A stretch of 64,000 nucleotides of DNA from Salipiger bermudensis. GTDB taxonomy: Bacteria; Pseudomonadota; Alphaproteobacteria; Rhodobacterales; Rhodobacteraceae. Positions 27,086 through 36,437 of this stretch are shown piece by piece. The notes beneath the pieces were generated by a model. That model made no database searches and was not told the DNA's origin. It saw only the letters and a list, made by a program, of their open reading frames with translations. The translations under genes were made by a program, and so were the position numbers. The DNA lies in the NCBI RefSeq assembly GCF_020171625.1, contig NZ_JAIUZY010000008.1, positions 1 through 64,000 on the forward strand, read 5' to 3'. Position 1 is the stretch's first letter. Each line of letters opens with the position of its first letter.

Positions 27086-27430
27086 ATGCTGCGCAAATCC
27101 GGACTTCTGGCCCTGACCCTGGGTCTTCTCGCGGCGCCTCTCTCGGCGAGGGAGCATTCCGTCCTTCTGATGGGGCAGGGCTATTTCCCCAGCGAGGTTT
27201 ATCCGGTGATCGGAGACACCGTGACGTTCGAGAACAGCTCGATCGTGGCAATGTCGGCCACCGCCTCGGACGGCAGCTGGGACACCGGCGTGTTGGAACC
27301 CGGCGAGAGCTACACGCTCGAGGTGACCGAGGGCATGACCCAAAGCTTCGGCGACACCGTGAACGAGGGCAGCATCGCCACGGGCCTCATCGCCTATGAA
27401 CCGGCGCAAGCGGGCGACGCTCAGAACTGA
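27086..27430 (+). CDS. Small exported cupredoxin-like protein lacking copper ligands
   Basis: A 114-residue protein with a signal peptide (about residues 1-21, ending PLSARE). The mature part has cupredoxin-fold patterns: YFPSEVYPVIGDTVTFENSS and DTGVLEPGESYTLEVTEG. It lacks Cys entirely and has only one His near the N-terminus, so a type 1 copper site cannot form. Function unknown. The AAGGAG ribosome-binding site lies ten bases upstream. Acidic mature chain suits a periplasmic protein. Confidence 0.65.
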   Translation: MLRKSGLLALTLGLLAAPLSAREHSVLLMGQGYFPSEVYPVIGDTVTFENSSIVAMSATASDGSWDTGVLEPGESYTLEVTEGMTQSFGDTVNEGSIATGLIAYEPAQAGDAQN

Positions 27431-27463
27431 GGCCGCCATCGCGCCCTCAGGCGCGCGCCGGTC

Positions 27464-28123
27464 TCAGATCGGTTCAATGAGCTGCGGGCCGCTGGCACGG
27501 TTCGAGTTCACCTCCCGGTCGACCCGGTGAAAGCGCAGCGTGCCCTTGGGGGCGGGCTGCATCAGCGTGGCCGCGCCACGGCCATCCTCGCCCAGCCAGA
27601 GCGCCCAGTCCGAGGCCGCGAGGGTCACCGGCATCCGGTGGTGGATCTGCGTCATCTCGCCCGCGGCAGCGGTGGTGACGATGGCGCAGGTGCGCAGCAT
27701 CTCGCCGTCGCGCTCCCAGTCCTGCCAGATGCCGGCGAAGGCCAGACAATCGTCCTTGGTGGGGTGGATGTACCACGGCAGACGGGCGTCGTCCTCGCCC
27801 TTGGTCCACTCGTAGAAGCCGCTTGCCGGGATCAGGCAGCGACGCTCGCGGCAGGCGGTGCGGAAGGCCGGCTTCTCGGCGATGGTCTCGGCGCGGGCGT
27901 TGATCAGCAGCGGCCCGTCGCTCGGCGTCTTGTACCAGTGCGGGATGAAGCCCCAGCGCATCGCGGAGAGGCTGCGGGTGCCGTCGCTGCTGCGTACCGT
28001 GTGCACGGTGTTGGTCGGGCAGACGTTGAAGTTGGGCACCTCCGGCAGGTCGTTGCCGGGCACCGCCTCGAAGATCTGCGCCATCGCCTCCTTGGCCAGC
28101 GTGATGGCGTAGCGCCCGCACAT
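27464..28123 (-). CDS. SOS response-associated peptidase (YedK/HMCES family)
   Basis: A 219-residue SRAP-domain protein that cross-links to abasic sites in single-stranded DNA and shields them. The N-terminus MCGRYA places the catalytic Cys at residue 2 after Met removal. ASGFYEWTK carries the conserved Glu, and HHRMPVTL the conserved His. The length matches the family (about 220). No clear LexA site was seen in front. It ends convergent with the cupredoxin-like gene. Confidence 0.92.
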   Translation of the reverse strand: MCGRYAITLAKEAMAQIFEAVPGNDLPEVPNFNVCPTNTVHTVRSSDGTRSLSAMRWGFIPHWYKTPSDGPLLINARAETIAEKPAFRTACRERRCLIPASGFYEWTKGEDDARLPWYIHPTKDDCLAFAGIWQDWERDGEMLRTCAIVTTAAAGEMTQIHHRMPVTLAASDWALWLGEDGRGAATLMQPAPKGTLRFHRVDREVNSNRASGPQLIEPI

Positions 28124-28136
28124 CGACGCGCGCCGC

Positions 28137-28745
28137 CTAGCGCACCAGCGCCTTGATGGCGCGGCTGTGCTCGGGCGTCTGGCCCAGCGTGTCCGCGGCC
28201 AGCGCGCGGGCCTCGGTCATCAGCGCGTCGGGCGCGACGATGCGGTCGATTAGGCCCCATTGCAGCGCCTCCTCCGCCGGGATCTTCTGTCCGGCCATGA
28301 GGATCATCTTGGCCCGCGACGGCCCCACCAGCGCTGCGAGGCGTGCGGGATCGGAGGGCTGCGGCAGAAAGCCCAGCTTCATCACCGGGTAGAAGAATTT
28401 TGCGCTCTCCACGGCGATGCGCAGGTCGCAGGCCAGCGCCATGCCCATGGCGCCGCCGGCCAGCGTGCCGTTGAGCGCGCAGATGGTCAGCCCGGGAAGC
28501 CGCGCGATGGCGCCGGACAGCCGCTCCCAGAGCGGCGAGGTGGCGAGCCCCGCGCGCGCCGCCTCGAGATCGGCTCCGGCGGAGAACACCTTGCCCACGC
28601 CGGTCAGCACCAGCACCTGCGCCTCGCGGGCGGCCTCGGCGATCTCGCAGAGCCGTTCGAGCATCTCGGGGGTGAGGGAGTTGGCCTTGTCGGGGCGGTC
28701 GATCACCGCGATCCAGTAGCCGTTATCCCTCTCGAGCGAAATCAC
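28137..28745 (-). CDS. Enoyl-CoA hydratase/isomerase family protein
   Basis: A 202-residue crotonase-fold protein, shorter than typical hydratases (about 260). The oxyanion-hole segments are VFSAGADLEAAR and LAGGAMGMALACDLRIA. The catalytic Glu pair of enoyl-CoA hydratase is not clear, so the reaction is uncertain. It begins with GTG that overlaps the upstream SDR stop in a GTGA, so the two are coupled. Together they suggest acyl-CoA or hydroxy-acid metabolism. Confidence 0.82.
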   Translation of the reverse strand: MISLERDNGYWIAVIDRPDKANSLTPEMLERLCEIAEAAREAQVLVLTGVGKVFSAGADLEAARAGLATSPLWERLSGAIARLPGLTICALNGTLAGGAMGMALACDLRIAVESAKFFYPVMKLGFLPQPSDPARLAALVGPSRAKMILMAGQKIPAEEALQWGLIDRIVAPDALMTEARALAADTLGQTPEHSRAIKALVR

Positions 28746-29506
28746 GCCACGCCCACCTTGCGCCGGATCTCCTCGTCGCGCAGCGAGATCTCGTCGCCGA
28801 GGAAGCCGTCGGCCTCGGGGCCGCACATCCACAGAAGGGTCTTGGCGACCCATTCGGGCGGGATGTGATCGGACCAGTCGAGCTGGCTCACCGCGTTGAT
28901 GCCGCTTCCCTTGATGGTGCGCTGCATCTCGGTCGCCACGGTGCCGGGCGACAGCGAGATCGCGCGGATGCCGCGGTTGCGGTATTCCTCGTCGGTGGCG
29001 CGGGTGACCATCAGCGCGCCGGCCTTGGAGGTGCAATAGGCCGACCAGCCCTCGAGCGGGCGGTGCGCCGCACCCGAGCCGATGGTCAGGATGGTGCCGC
29101 CACCGGCGGCAAGCATCCCCGGCAGCGCCGCGCGCATCCCGTGGAACACGCCCTTGAGGTTCACGTCGATGAGCGCGCCCCAGCTCTCGGGGTCGGCCTC
29201 GGCCAGAGGCGCGATGGGCTCGATCACGCCGGCGTTGTTGATCACGATGTCGAGAGATCCGAACGCTTTGTGGCAGTTTTCCACCGCCTGCTCGACCTCC
29301 CAGTAGCGCGAGATTTCGCAGGGAATGGCGACAGCCTTGGGGCCGATTTCGCCGGCCAGTTCGGCGATGGCGTCGCGGCTGCGCGCCACCAGAGCCACAT
29401 TGGCGCCTGCCTCGGCGAAGGCGCGCACGGCGGCCGCGCCGATGCCGCGGCTGGCGCCGGTGATCAGGGCGGTTTTCCCCGTCAGATCCATGGGATGCCT
29501 CGTCAT
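28742..29506 (-). CDS. Short-chain dehydrogenase/reductase
   Basis: A 254-residue NAD(P)-dependent oxidoreductase with a Rossmann fold. The cofactor motif is TGASRGIG near residue 15, INNAG in the middle, and the catalytic Ser, Tyr and Lys appear in GSGAAH and YCTSKAG (YxxxK). The substrate is not predictable. The start may be 29506 or, with a better-spaced GAGG, 29491 (MDLTGKTAL). It is coupled to the enoyl-CoA hydratase-like gene. It diverges from the DUF2125 gene. Confidence 0.87.
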   Translation of the reverse strand: MTRHPMDLTGKTALITGASRGIGAAAVRAFAEAGANVALVARSRDAIAELAGEIGPKAVAIPCEISRYWEVEQAVENCHKAFGSLDIVINNAGVIEPIAPLAEADPESWGALIDVNLKGVFHGMRAALPGMLAAGGGTILTIGSGAAHRPLEGWSAYCTSKAGALMVTRATDEEYRNRGIRAISLSPGTVATEMQRTIKGSGINAVSQLDWSDHIPPEWVAKTLLWMCGPEADGFLGDEISLRDEEIRRKVGVA

Positions 29507-29625
29507 TTTCGATTCCACTCTTTGGTAAAGGCTGGAATACCCGCGGTCCAGCCTCTTGACCCCACGGACGACGGGGCAGAAGTAGGCTACATTGATTTGA
29601 AGAACTCGAACGAAAGGGTTGATCC

Positions 29626-31149
29626 ATGCGTGTCTCCAATTTTGCCTTGGCCGCCGCGAGCGCGGCGATCCTCGCCGCTCCGCCGGCATGGGCCGATGTG
29701 ACAGCCGATCAGGTTTGGGCCGACCTCGAGGCCTATCTCACCAGCTTTGGCTACGAGGTGACGGCAGAGGAAAGCCGCTCCGGGAATACGCTGACGCTAA
29801 CCGAGATGACCCTGCGCAAGCCTCTCCCCGAGGACGAGGGCGAGGTGACCTTCGTGATCGAGCAGCTGGCGCTGCGCGATCAGGGCGACGGCACCGTGGC
29901 GCTCGATATGCCGACCACCATGCCCGTGCAGGTCAACGTCGCCCCGTCCGATGACAAGTCCGTCGACATGACCCTCGACTATACGCTCGAGGACATGGAG
30001 ATGATCATCGCCGGCGAGCCCGACGACATGACCTATGTCTACAGCGCAAGCTCGCTGGCGCTGGTCCTGAGCGATCTGGTCATCGATGGCGAGGCGGTGT
30101 CGCGCGACGACATGGCAGGCCAGCTCAGCGCCGGCCCCGTCGATGGCGAGACCCGCGTTTCCCTGGCCGACGGGATGCGCGAGATCCACCAGCAGCTTTC
30201 GCTCGGTACGGTGAGCTACGACTTTACCGGCGGCGACCCCGAGGGCGACGACGAGGGGATGATCACCGGCACGCTGGAAGGCGTGAGCTCGGACGCCACC
30301 ACCGAACTGCCGCAGGACGTGAGCACCGACAACCCCAGCGAACTGCTGCAAGCCGGCATGATGGTCGACGGGGCCATTCGCTACACCGCCGGGCAGTCGC
30401 GCTTCGCCATGACCGAGGGTGGCAACACCACCTCGGGCGAAACCTCGAGCAAGGGCGGCAGCTTCGCGATGAAGATGTCGCAGGAGTCCCTCGATTACGA
30501 CGTGCGCTCGATGGGCGTGAACATCGATGTCACCTCGCCCGACATGCCCCTGCCGATCTCGGCCCAGATGGATGAAATGCGGCTGCATTTCCTGACGCCG
30601 GTCGGCGCATCCGAGGAGCCGGTCGATGCGGCGGTGAACCTGACCCTCGCGGGCTTCACCACCTCTGACATGATCTGGTCGATCTTCGATCCGAAGGGCA
30701 TCCTGCCGCGCGACCCGGCGACGGTGGTGATCGATCTGGCCGGCAAGGTCACGCCCAAGGTCGATATCCTCGATCCCAAGCAGATGGAGTCGCTCGACGG
30801 GTCGACCCCTCCGGGTGAGCTGAACGCGCTGACGCTCAACAACCTCACCATCGATGCGGCGGGTGCGCAGATCACCGGTCAGGGCGACTTTACCTTCGAC
30901 AACACCGATCTGCAGAGCTTTGACGGAATGCCGCGTCCCGAGGGCGTGCTGAACCTGCAGATGAGCGGCGCGAACGGCCTGATCGACAAGCTGATCGAGA
31001 TGGGCTTCGTCAGCGAGCAGGACGCGATGGGCGCGCGGATGATGATGAGCATGTTCGCCGTGCCGGGATCCGAGCCCGACACGCTGACCTCGAAGATCGA
31101 GGTCAACGAGCAGGGCCACGTGCTCGCCAACGGCCAGCGCATCAAGTAA
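29626..31149 (+). CDS. DUF2125 domain-containing periplasmic protein
   Basis: A 507-residue exported protein with a signal peptide (residues 1-23, ending AWADV). The repetitive beta-rich, acidic body with alternating hydrophobic residues (for example LNALTLNNLTIDAAGAQITG) matches DUF2125 proteins of Alphaproteobacteria, whose function is unknown. No membrane anchor or catalytic motif is visible. It is monocistronic, ended by a strong terminator at 31176-31210. Confidence 0.82.
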   Translation: MRVSNFALAAASAAILAAPPAWADVTADQVWADLEAYLTSFGYEVTAEESRSGNTLTLTEMTLRKPLPEDEGEVTFVIEQLALRDQGDGTVALDMPTTMPVQVNVAPSDDKSVDMTLDYTLEDMEMIIAGEPDDMTYVYSASSLALVLSDLVIDGEAVSRDDMAGQLSAGPVDGETRVSLADGMREIHQQLSLGTVSYDFTGGDPEGDDEGMITGTLEGVSSDATTELPQDVSTDNPSELLQAGMMVDGAIRYTAGQSRFAMTEGGNTTSGETSSKGGSFAMKMSQESLDYDVRSMGVNIDVTSPDMPLPISAQMDEMRLHFLTPVGASEEPVDAAVNLTLAGFTTSDMIWSIFDPKGILPRDPATVVIDLAGKVTPKVDILDPKQMESLDGSTPPGELNALTLNNLTIDAAGAQITGQGDFTFDNTDLQSFDGMPRPEGVLNLQMSGANGLIDKLIEMGFVSEQDAMGARMMMSMFAVPGSEPDTLTSKIEVNEQGHVLANGQRIK

Positions 31150-31175
31150 GCGGCTGCGCTCTCAAAAGGTCAAGG

Positions 31176-31210
31176 AGGCCGGTCCGCTTTGCGGGCCGGC
31201 CTTTGCTTTT
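31176..31210 (+). terminator. Intrinsic terminator after the DUF2125 gene
   Basis: AGGCCGGTCCGC-TTT-GCGGGCCGGCCT forms a stem of about 12 pairs with one mismatch, followed by TTGCTTTTG. It begins 27 bases after the stop codon. Confidence 0.85.
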
Positions 31211-31452
31211 GTGCAGGCAGGGCACGCGGCGCCACGCCCTGTGGGAAACGGTGCTGCAGGGGGTCTTCGGCAGGACCGTATGACGGGCCGGCGGTTGTGC
31301 GCCCTGAGCCTGTCCTGCCGCTTCTGCGGCGCAGGTCGGGCGCGCCAGTCCCTGCGCCGCGCGCGGCGCAGGTTTGCGGTTGAGGGACAGGCCCCTTTCC
31401 CCCGATTTTGCGCCGCGTTCAAACCGCGCACGGTCGAGTGCCGTCCCCCGGC
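31211..31452. other. Intergenic region, no gene recognised
   Basis: Together with the terminator this makes a 303-base gap between convergent genes. The short open frames in it have arginine-rich, non-homologous translations. Nothing further is supported. Confidence 0.4.
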
Positions 31453-32472
31453 TCAGCGCCAGCCAAGCGCCGGGGCCACCTCGGTCAGGATGGTCTCGAT
31501 CACGTGGGCGTTGTAGTCGACACCCAGCATGTTCGGCACCGTGAGCAGCAGGGTGTCGGCCTCGGCAATCGCCTCGTCCCGCTTCAGCTGCTCGATGAGC
31601 CGGTCCGGCTCGTCGGCATAGCCGCGCCCGAAGATCGAGCGCTGCTGCTCGATGAAGCCTACCTGATCGGTCTCCTTGCCGCCGCGCCCGAAATACATGC
31701 GGTCGGTGTCGTTGGTGATGGCAAAGATCGACCGGCTCACCGAGGTGCGCGGGGTGTGGGTGTGCCCGGCCTCTTTCCACGCCGCCTTGTAGGCCCGCAG
31801 CTGATCGGCCTGCTGAACGTGGAACGGCTCGCCGGTCTCGTCATCCTTCAGCGTCGAGCTTTGCAGGTGCATCCCGAGCTTGGCCGCCCATTCCGCCGTG
31901 GCATTCGAGCCGGCGCCCCACCAGATCCGGTCGCGCAGACCCTCGGAGTGCGGCTCTAGCCGCAGCAGGCCCGGCGGGTTGGGGAACATCGGGCGCGGGT
32001 TCGGCTCGGCAAAGCCCTTGCCCTCGAGCAGGTCGAGGAAGACCTGCGTGTGGCGCCGCGCCATGTCGGCCGGGCTTTCGCCCTCGGCGGGGCGGTAGCC
32101 GAAATGCTTCCAGCCGTCGATCACCTGCTCCGGCGAGCCGCGCGACAGGCCAAGCTGCAGCCGCCCGCCGGCGATCAGGTCCGCCGCGCCGGCATCCTCG
32201 GCCATGTAGAAGGGGTTCTCGTAGCGCATGTCGATCACGCCGGTGCCGATCTCGATCTTCGAGGTGCGCGCGCCTACGGCGGCGAGAAGCGGGAAGGGCG
32301 AGGCGAGCTGCCGGGCGAAATGGTGCACTCGGAAATAGGCCCCGTCGAGCCCCAGCTCCTCGGCGGCCACGGCCAGCTCGATCGACTGGGTCAGCACGTC
32401 GGCGGCGGTCTTCACTTCGCTGCCCTGTGTGGGCGACCAGTGTCCGAAGGACAGAAATCCGATAGTCTTCAT
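31453..32472 (-). CDS. LLM-class flavin-dependent oxidoreductase
   Basis: A 339-residue luciferase-like monooxygenase-fold protein using FMN or F420-type chemistry; FMN is likely here. The start MKTIGFLSFGHWSPTQGS is followed by ELGLDGAYFRVHHFARQLASP, the LLM barrel strand motif. GRLQLGLSRGSPEQVIDGW is a typical flavin-phosphate region. AGGAG lies about seven bases before the ATG at 32472. The substrate is unknown. Confidence 0.87.
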   Translation of the reverse strand: MKTIGFLSFGHWSPTQGSEVKTAADVLTQSIELAVAAEELGLDGAYFRVHHFARQLASPFPLLAAVGARTSKIEIGTGVIDMRYENPFYMAEDAGAADLIAGGRLQLGLSRGSPEQVIDGWKHFGYRPAEGESPADMARRHTQVFLDLLEGKGFAEPNPRPMFPNPPGLLRLEPHSEGLRDRIWWGAGSNATAEWAAKLGMHLQSSTLKDDETGEPFHVQQADQLRAYKAAWKEAGHTHTPRTSVSRSIFAITNDTDRMYFGRGGKETDQVGFIEQQRSIFGRGYADEPDRLIEQLKRDEAIAEADTLLLTVPNMLGVDYNAHVIETILTEVAPALGWR

Positions 32473-32652
32473 GGGAACGGCTCCTTGATCCGTCGCAGCG
32501 CGCTGCGCCAAAATGGGCTGGCAGGCTGCGCCTAAGTGGCGCGTCGGGCTCTGCCGCCCTTGTCGACGAGATAGGAACGCGGCCGCACGCCGCACAAGGG
32601 CGCCGAGGGTTCGCCTCGGCGCAGGATCTGTGCATCGCTGCGGGGTGCGCGC

Positions 32653-33870
32653 TCAGTCGCGCATCAGCTCCGGCAGGTCTCCGGTGATGCCGGCGGCCTC
32701 GCGGATGAAGCCCCGGCGCAGCCCGGGCACCGCATTGATCGCCGCCATGCCGAGATCGCGGCCAAGCCGCAGCAGCGCGTTGTCGTTCGAGAACAGCCGG
32801 TTGAACAGGTCCGTCGCCGCGGCCAGCGAGGCGGTGTCGAAGCGCCGCCATTGCTGGTAGCGCGCCAGCACCAGCGGCGAGGCGATGTCCTCTCCGCGCC
32901 GCTGCGCGTGGCTCAGCACATCCGCCAGCGCCGCCACGTCGCGCAGCCCGGCATTCAGGCCCTGTCCGGCGATCGGGTGCATTCCGTGCGCCGCATCCCC
33001 CACCAGCGCCAGCCGCTCGGCGATGAAGCTGTTGGCCAGCGTCAGGTTCAGCGGGTAGACGAAACGCTTGCCGGCGAGGGAGATCTCGCCGAGGAAGTCG
33101 CCGAACCGCGGACGCAGGACCTCGAGATAGTCCTCATCCGGCAGTGCGTTGATGGCGCGGGCCTGCGCGTCGGTCTCGCTCCAGACGATGGAACTGCGGT
33201 TGCCCGGCAGTGGCAGGATGGCCAGCGGCCCCGGCGGCATGAAGAACTGGTGCGCGACGCCGTGATGCGGGGCGTCATGGGCAATGGCGCAGACCAGCGC
33301 GGTCTGGCCGTAGCCCCAGCCGGTGCGCCGGATGCCGGCCCGAGCCGCCGTTCCGCTCTGCCGCCCGTCGGCGCCCACCAGCAGCCGCGCCCGCAGCGTT
33401 TCGCCGCTGGCCAGTGTGACGCTGATGCCGCCCGGGCCGGTGTGCTGCGCGATCACCGTCTCGCCGGCGCGCTGGTCGACGTGCGGGTTGGCCTCCATCG
33501 CCTCGAGCAGGGCGCGGCGCAGGTAGCGGTCCTCGACCATCTGGCCCATCGGGCCTTCCTCGATCTCGGCGCTGTCGAAATGCAGTCCGAGAAAAACCTG
33601 CGCATCGCCGACGCGCCCGTCGGTTACCTTGATCTCGCGCATCGGCTGGGCGTTGGGCTCCAGCCGCTCCCACAGCCCGAGATTGTCGAGCATCCGCACC
33701 GAGGACAGCGCCAGCGCATAGCCGCGCCCGTCGAAATCCTCCTGCGTGCGCGCCGCCTCGGGCAGGGCGTCGATGACGATGCTCTTCAGCCCGGCCGTCG
33801 CCGCCGCCAGAGCCAGGGCCGGGCCGTTCAGCCCTCCGCCCACGATGAGGATGTCGCAATCATGTTCCAT
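32653..33870 (-). CDS. UbiH/UbiF/VisC/COQ6-family FAD hydroxylase
   Basis: A 405-residue flavoprotein monooxygenase, probably one of the ring hydroxylases of ubiquinone synthesis. Residues 6-15 hold the FAD-binding ILIVGGGLNGPA, and RLALVGDAAHGMHPIAGQGLNAGLRD is the UbiH-family signature. Which ring position it hydroxylates cannot be told from sequence. It diverges from the amidase gene with an 87-base spacer. Confidence 0.9.
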   Translation of the reverse strand: MEHDCDILIVGGGLNGPALALAAATAGLKSIVIDALPEAARTQEDFDGRGYALALSSVRMLDNLGLWERLEPNAQPMREIKVTDGRVGDAQVFLGLHFDSAEIEEGPMGQMVEDRYLRRALLEAMEANPHVDQRAGETVIAQHTGPGGISVTLASGETLRARLLVGADGRQSGTAARAGIRRTGWGYGQTALVCAIAHDAPHHGVAHQFFMPPGPLAILPLPGNRSSIVWSETDAQARAINALPDEDYLEVLRPRFGDFLGEISLAGKRFVYPLNLTLANSFIAERLALVGDAAHGMHPIAGQGLNAGLRDVAALADVLSHAQRRGEDIASPLVLARYQQWRRFDTASLAAATDLFNRLFSNDNALLRLGRDLGMAAINAVPGLRRGFIREAAGITGDLPELMRD

Positions 33871-33957
33871 GCCCGCAAATATGCGGCCCCGCGCGGGATT
33901 GTCCATGCGCTGCGCTGTCGCTACCACTGCCGCAACGGCAAAACAGGAGGGACGGAG

Positions 33958-35286
33958 ATGAGCGATCTGACAGGCATGAGCGCGGCGGCGCTGGGGCAGG
34001 GTATCGGCGCGGGCGAGATCGACCCGGTGGCGCTCACGCAGGCGTTCCTCGACAAGATCGCCGCGCATCCGCTGTCGGACCGGATCTATGCCCGCCTGAC
34101 ACCCGAGCGGGCGCTGGCTGAGGCCCATGCCGCCCGCCGCCGCGCCGAACTCAAGCAGCGCCGCTCGCCGCTCGACGGGGTCCCGGTGAGCTGGAAGGAT
34201 CTCTTCGACACCGCGGGCACCGCCACCGAGGCCGGCTCGAAGCTGCTCGAGGGCCGGGTGCCGGCGCGCGACGCCGCGGTGCTCGAGATGGCGACTGCGA
34301 TGGGGCTGGTCTGCCTCGGCAAGACCCACATGTCCGAGCTGGCCTTCTCGGGCCTCGGCCTCAACCCGATGACCGCCACGGCGCCTTGCGTGAACGATCC
34401 CGAGGCCGTGGCCGGCGGGTCTTCCTCCGGCGCCGCCGCCTCGGTGGCCTTCGGGCTGGCCGCCGCCGCCATCGGCTCGGACACCGGCGGCTCAGTGCGC
34501 ATCCCGGCCTGCTGGAACGATCTGGTGGGGCTCAAAACCACCGCGGGCCGGCTCTCCCTGCAAGGGGTGGTGCCCCTCGCGCAGACGTTCGACACTGTGG
34601 GCCCGCTCTGCCGGACCGTCGAGGATGCCGCGCTGACCCTCGCCGCGCTCGAGGGCCGCGCCGCCCCGGACCTGCGCGGCGCCTCGCTGAAGGGCCGGCG
34701 CTTCGCCCGGCTCACCACCATCGTGCTCGACGACATGAGCCCCGAACCCGCCGCCGCGCACGAAGACGCGCTCGACAGGCTCGCGGAGGCCGGTGCCGAG
34801 ATCGTCGATCTCGACGTGCCCGAGGTCGCCATCCCGATGCAGGATGCGGGCATTCTCTACACCACCGAGGCCTGGGCCGCCTGGGGCGAGGCCATCGCGG
34901 CGGCGCCCGACAAAATGTTCGCGCCGATCCGCGAGCGCTTCGAGGGCGGCACGCCGGTCACCGGCGCCGCCTACCTGCGCGCGCTCGATCGCATGGAGGG
35001 CGCCCGCGCCGCCTATGCCCGCGCCACCGCCAGCTTCGACGCGGTGCTCTGCCCGACCGCGCCGATCCTGCCGCCGAACATCGACAAGCTGATGGAGCAG
35101 GGGGAGTATTACGTCACCGCCAACCTTCTGGCGCTGCGCAACACCCGCGTCGGCAACGTGATCGGCGGATGCGCGCTCAGCCTGCCCACCGGCACGCCCT
35201 CCTGTGGCCTGTCGCTGATGGCGCCGCCGATGCAGGAAGACCGCCTCCTGCGTCTCGGCATCGCCGTCGAGCGCGCCCTGGCCTGA
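33958..35286 (+). CDS. Amidase (amidase-signature family)
   Basis: A 442-residue hydrolase with a Ser-Ser-Lys triad: Lys in SWKDLFD, the first Ser in GSDTGGSVRIPA and the nucleophile region AVAGGSSSGAAAS. This covers GatA-like, indoleacetamide and other amidases; isolated from gatB/gatC, it is probably a catabolic amidase. ACAGGAGG precedes the ATG. It ends before a dispersed hairpin element. Confidence 0.88.
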   Translation: MSDLTGMSAAALGQGIGAGEIDPVALTQAFLDKIAAHPLSDRIYARLTPERALAEAHAARRRAELKQRRSPLDGVPVSWKDLFDTAGTATEAGSKLLEGRVPARDAAVLEMATAMGLVCLGKTHMSELAFSGLGLNPMTATAPCVNDPEAVAGGSSSGAAASVAFGLAAAAIGSDTGGSVRIPACWNDLVGLKTTAGRLSLQGVVPLAQTFDTVGPLCRTVEDAALTLAALEGRAAPDLRGASLKGRRFARLTTIVLDDMSPEPAAAHEDALDRLAEAGAEIVDLDVPEVAIPMQDAGILYTTEAWAAWGEAIAAAPDKMFAPIRERFEGGTPVTGAAYLRALDRMEGARAAYARATASFDAVLCPTAPILPPNIDKLMEQGEYYVTANLLALRNTRVGNVIGGCALSLPTGTPSCGLSLMAPPMQEDRLLRLGIAVERALA

Positions 35287-35320
35287 CATTTCCCGCCAGC
35301 AGACCGCGCCCGGCTCTTCT

Positions 35321-35380
35321 CTGGTTCGAAAATACCTCGGGGGAGGCGCGGCGCAGCCGCGTCGGGGGCAGCGCCCCCAC
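35321..35380 (+). repeat. Dispersed intergenic hairpin element, copy 1
   Basis: The element reads: core TGGTTCGAAAATACCTC (35322-35338), a GC hairpin GCGCGGC/GCCGCG, then GGGGGCAGCGCCCCC (35364-35378). The same order occurs in reverse at 37386-37445. It lies between convergent amidase and mscS-type genes, so it could serve both as a terminator-like structure, though no T tract follows. Confidence 0.6.
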
Positions 35381-35406
35381 CGCCATCTCCGCAAGAGTGC
35401 CGGGCG

Positions 35407-36285
35407 TTATTCCGCAGCGATGGCCCCGTCCTCGTCGCGCTCGACGACGAGCGTACGGGTCGGGAACGGGATGTCGACCCCGTGCTGGTCGAGCGCTTCC
35501 TTCACCTTGCGTTTCATGTCGGCCTGGTACTGGAAGAAATCGGCGCTATCGACCCAGACCCGGACGAGGAAATCGACCGAGCTGTCGCCAAGCCCGTTGA
35601 CCTGGATGAACGGCTCGGGGTCGGATTTCGAGCGGTCGTCTGCCATGATGGTGCTCAGGATCACCTCTTCGGCGGTCTTGAGATTGGCCCCGTACCCGAC
35701 CCCGAAGGTCCATTCGGCGCGACGGGTGGTGTAGACCGAGAAGTTCTCGATCACGTTGCCCCAGATCGAGGCGTTGGGCACGATCACCTGCGTATTGCTG
35801 AGGGAGGCCAGTTCGGTGGTGTTGAGGCTGATGTCCTTCACCGTGCCCATCTCGCCGGACACCTCGATGAAATCGCCCAGCTTGAAGGGGCGGAACATGA
35901 TGATCATCACCCCGGCAGCGACGTTCGACAGGGTGCCCTGCAGCGCGAGACCGACCGCAAGACCGGCCGCGCCGAGGGCGGCAATGATCGAGGTCGTCTG
36001 GATGCCGAGCGTGTTGAGAACGATCAGTCCGGTGAAGATCAGCACGAGATAGCGGGCGATCTGGCCGAGGAAGCCGAACAGCGTGTCGTCGAGCCGCGGC
36101 CGGCGTTTCGAGATCGCGACCACGCGGCGCCGCACCCATCCGGCGATGACGAAGCCGATGATCAGGATCAGCAGGCCGCCGACGACGTTGCCGAGCAGCC
36201 CGGCGAGGAAATCCAGAGTCAGAACGTCCGACAGGGACGTGCCGTTGTAGATCTCGGTGTTCATGATGTCGTTGATGGGTTCCAT
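35407..36285 (-). CDS. Small-conductance mechanosensitive channel (MscS family)
   Basis: A 292-residue inner-membrane channel that opens under membrane tension to release solutes on hypo-osmotic shock. Three hydrophobic segments lie in about residues 20-125. The pore-lining TM3 region reads AALGAAGLAVGLALQGTLSN, followed by MFRPFKLGDFIE, the classic beta-domain entry. The ATG at 36285 gives MEPINDIMN; upstream codons lack support. It is divergent from map. Confidence 0.92.
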   Translation of the reverse strand: MEPINDIMNTEIYNGTSLSDVLTLDFLAGLLGNVVGGLLILIIGFVIAGWVRRRVVAISKRRPRLDDTLFGFLGQIARYLVLIFTGLIVLNTLGIQTTSIIAALGAAGLAVGLALQGTLSNVAAGVMIIMFRPFKLGDFIEVSGEMGTVKDISLNTTELASLSNTQVIVPNASIWGNVIENFSVYTTRRAEWTFGVGYGANLKTAEEVILSTIMADDRSKSDPEPFIQVNGLGDSSVDFLVRVWVDSADFFQYQADMKRKVKEALDQHGVDIPFPTRTLVVERDEDGAIAAE

Positions 36286-36437
36286 GGTCCCTCGCGCATT
36301 GTTCCTGCAATAGGCCCCTTTCCTGACCCGCACACGGGCGGCGCGCAATAGCCTAGGGCGGTTCCGCCCGTCCCCTCTGGCAAAGCGGCGCGCGAGGGTT
36401 TAAGAAGAGGACTCGAATTCACACGGAGCGCGCAGCC

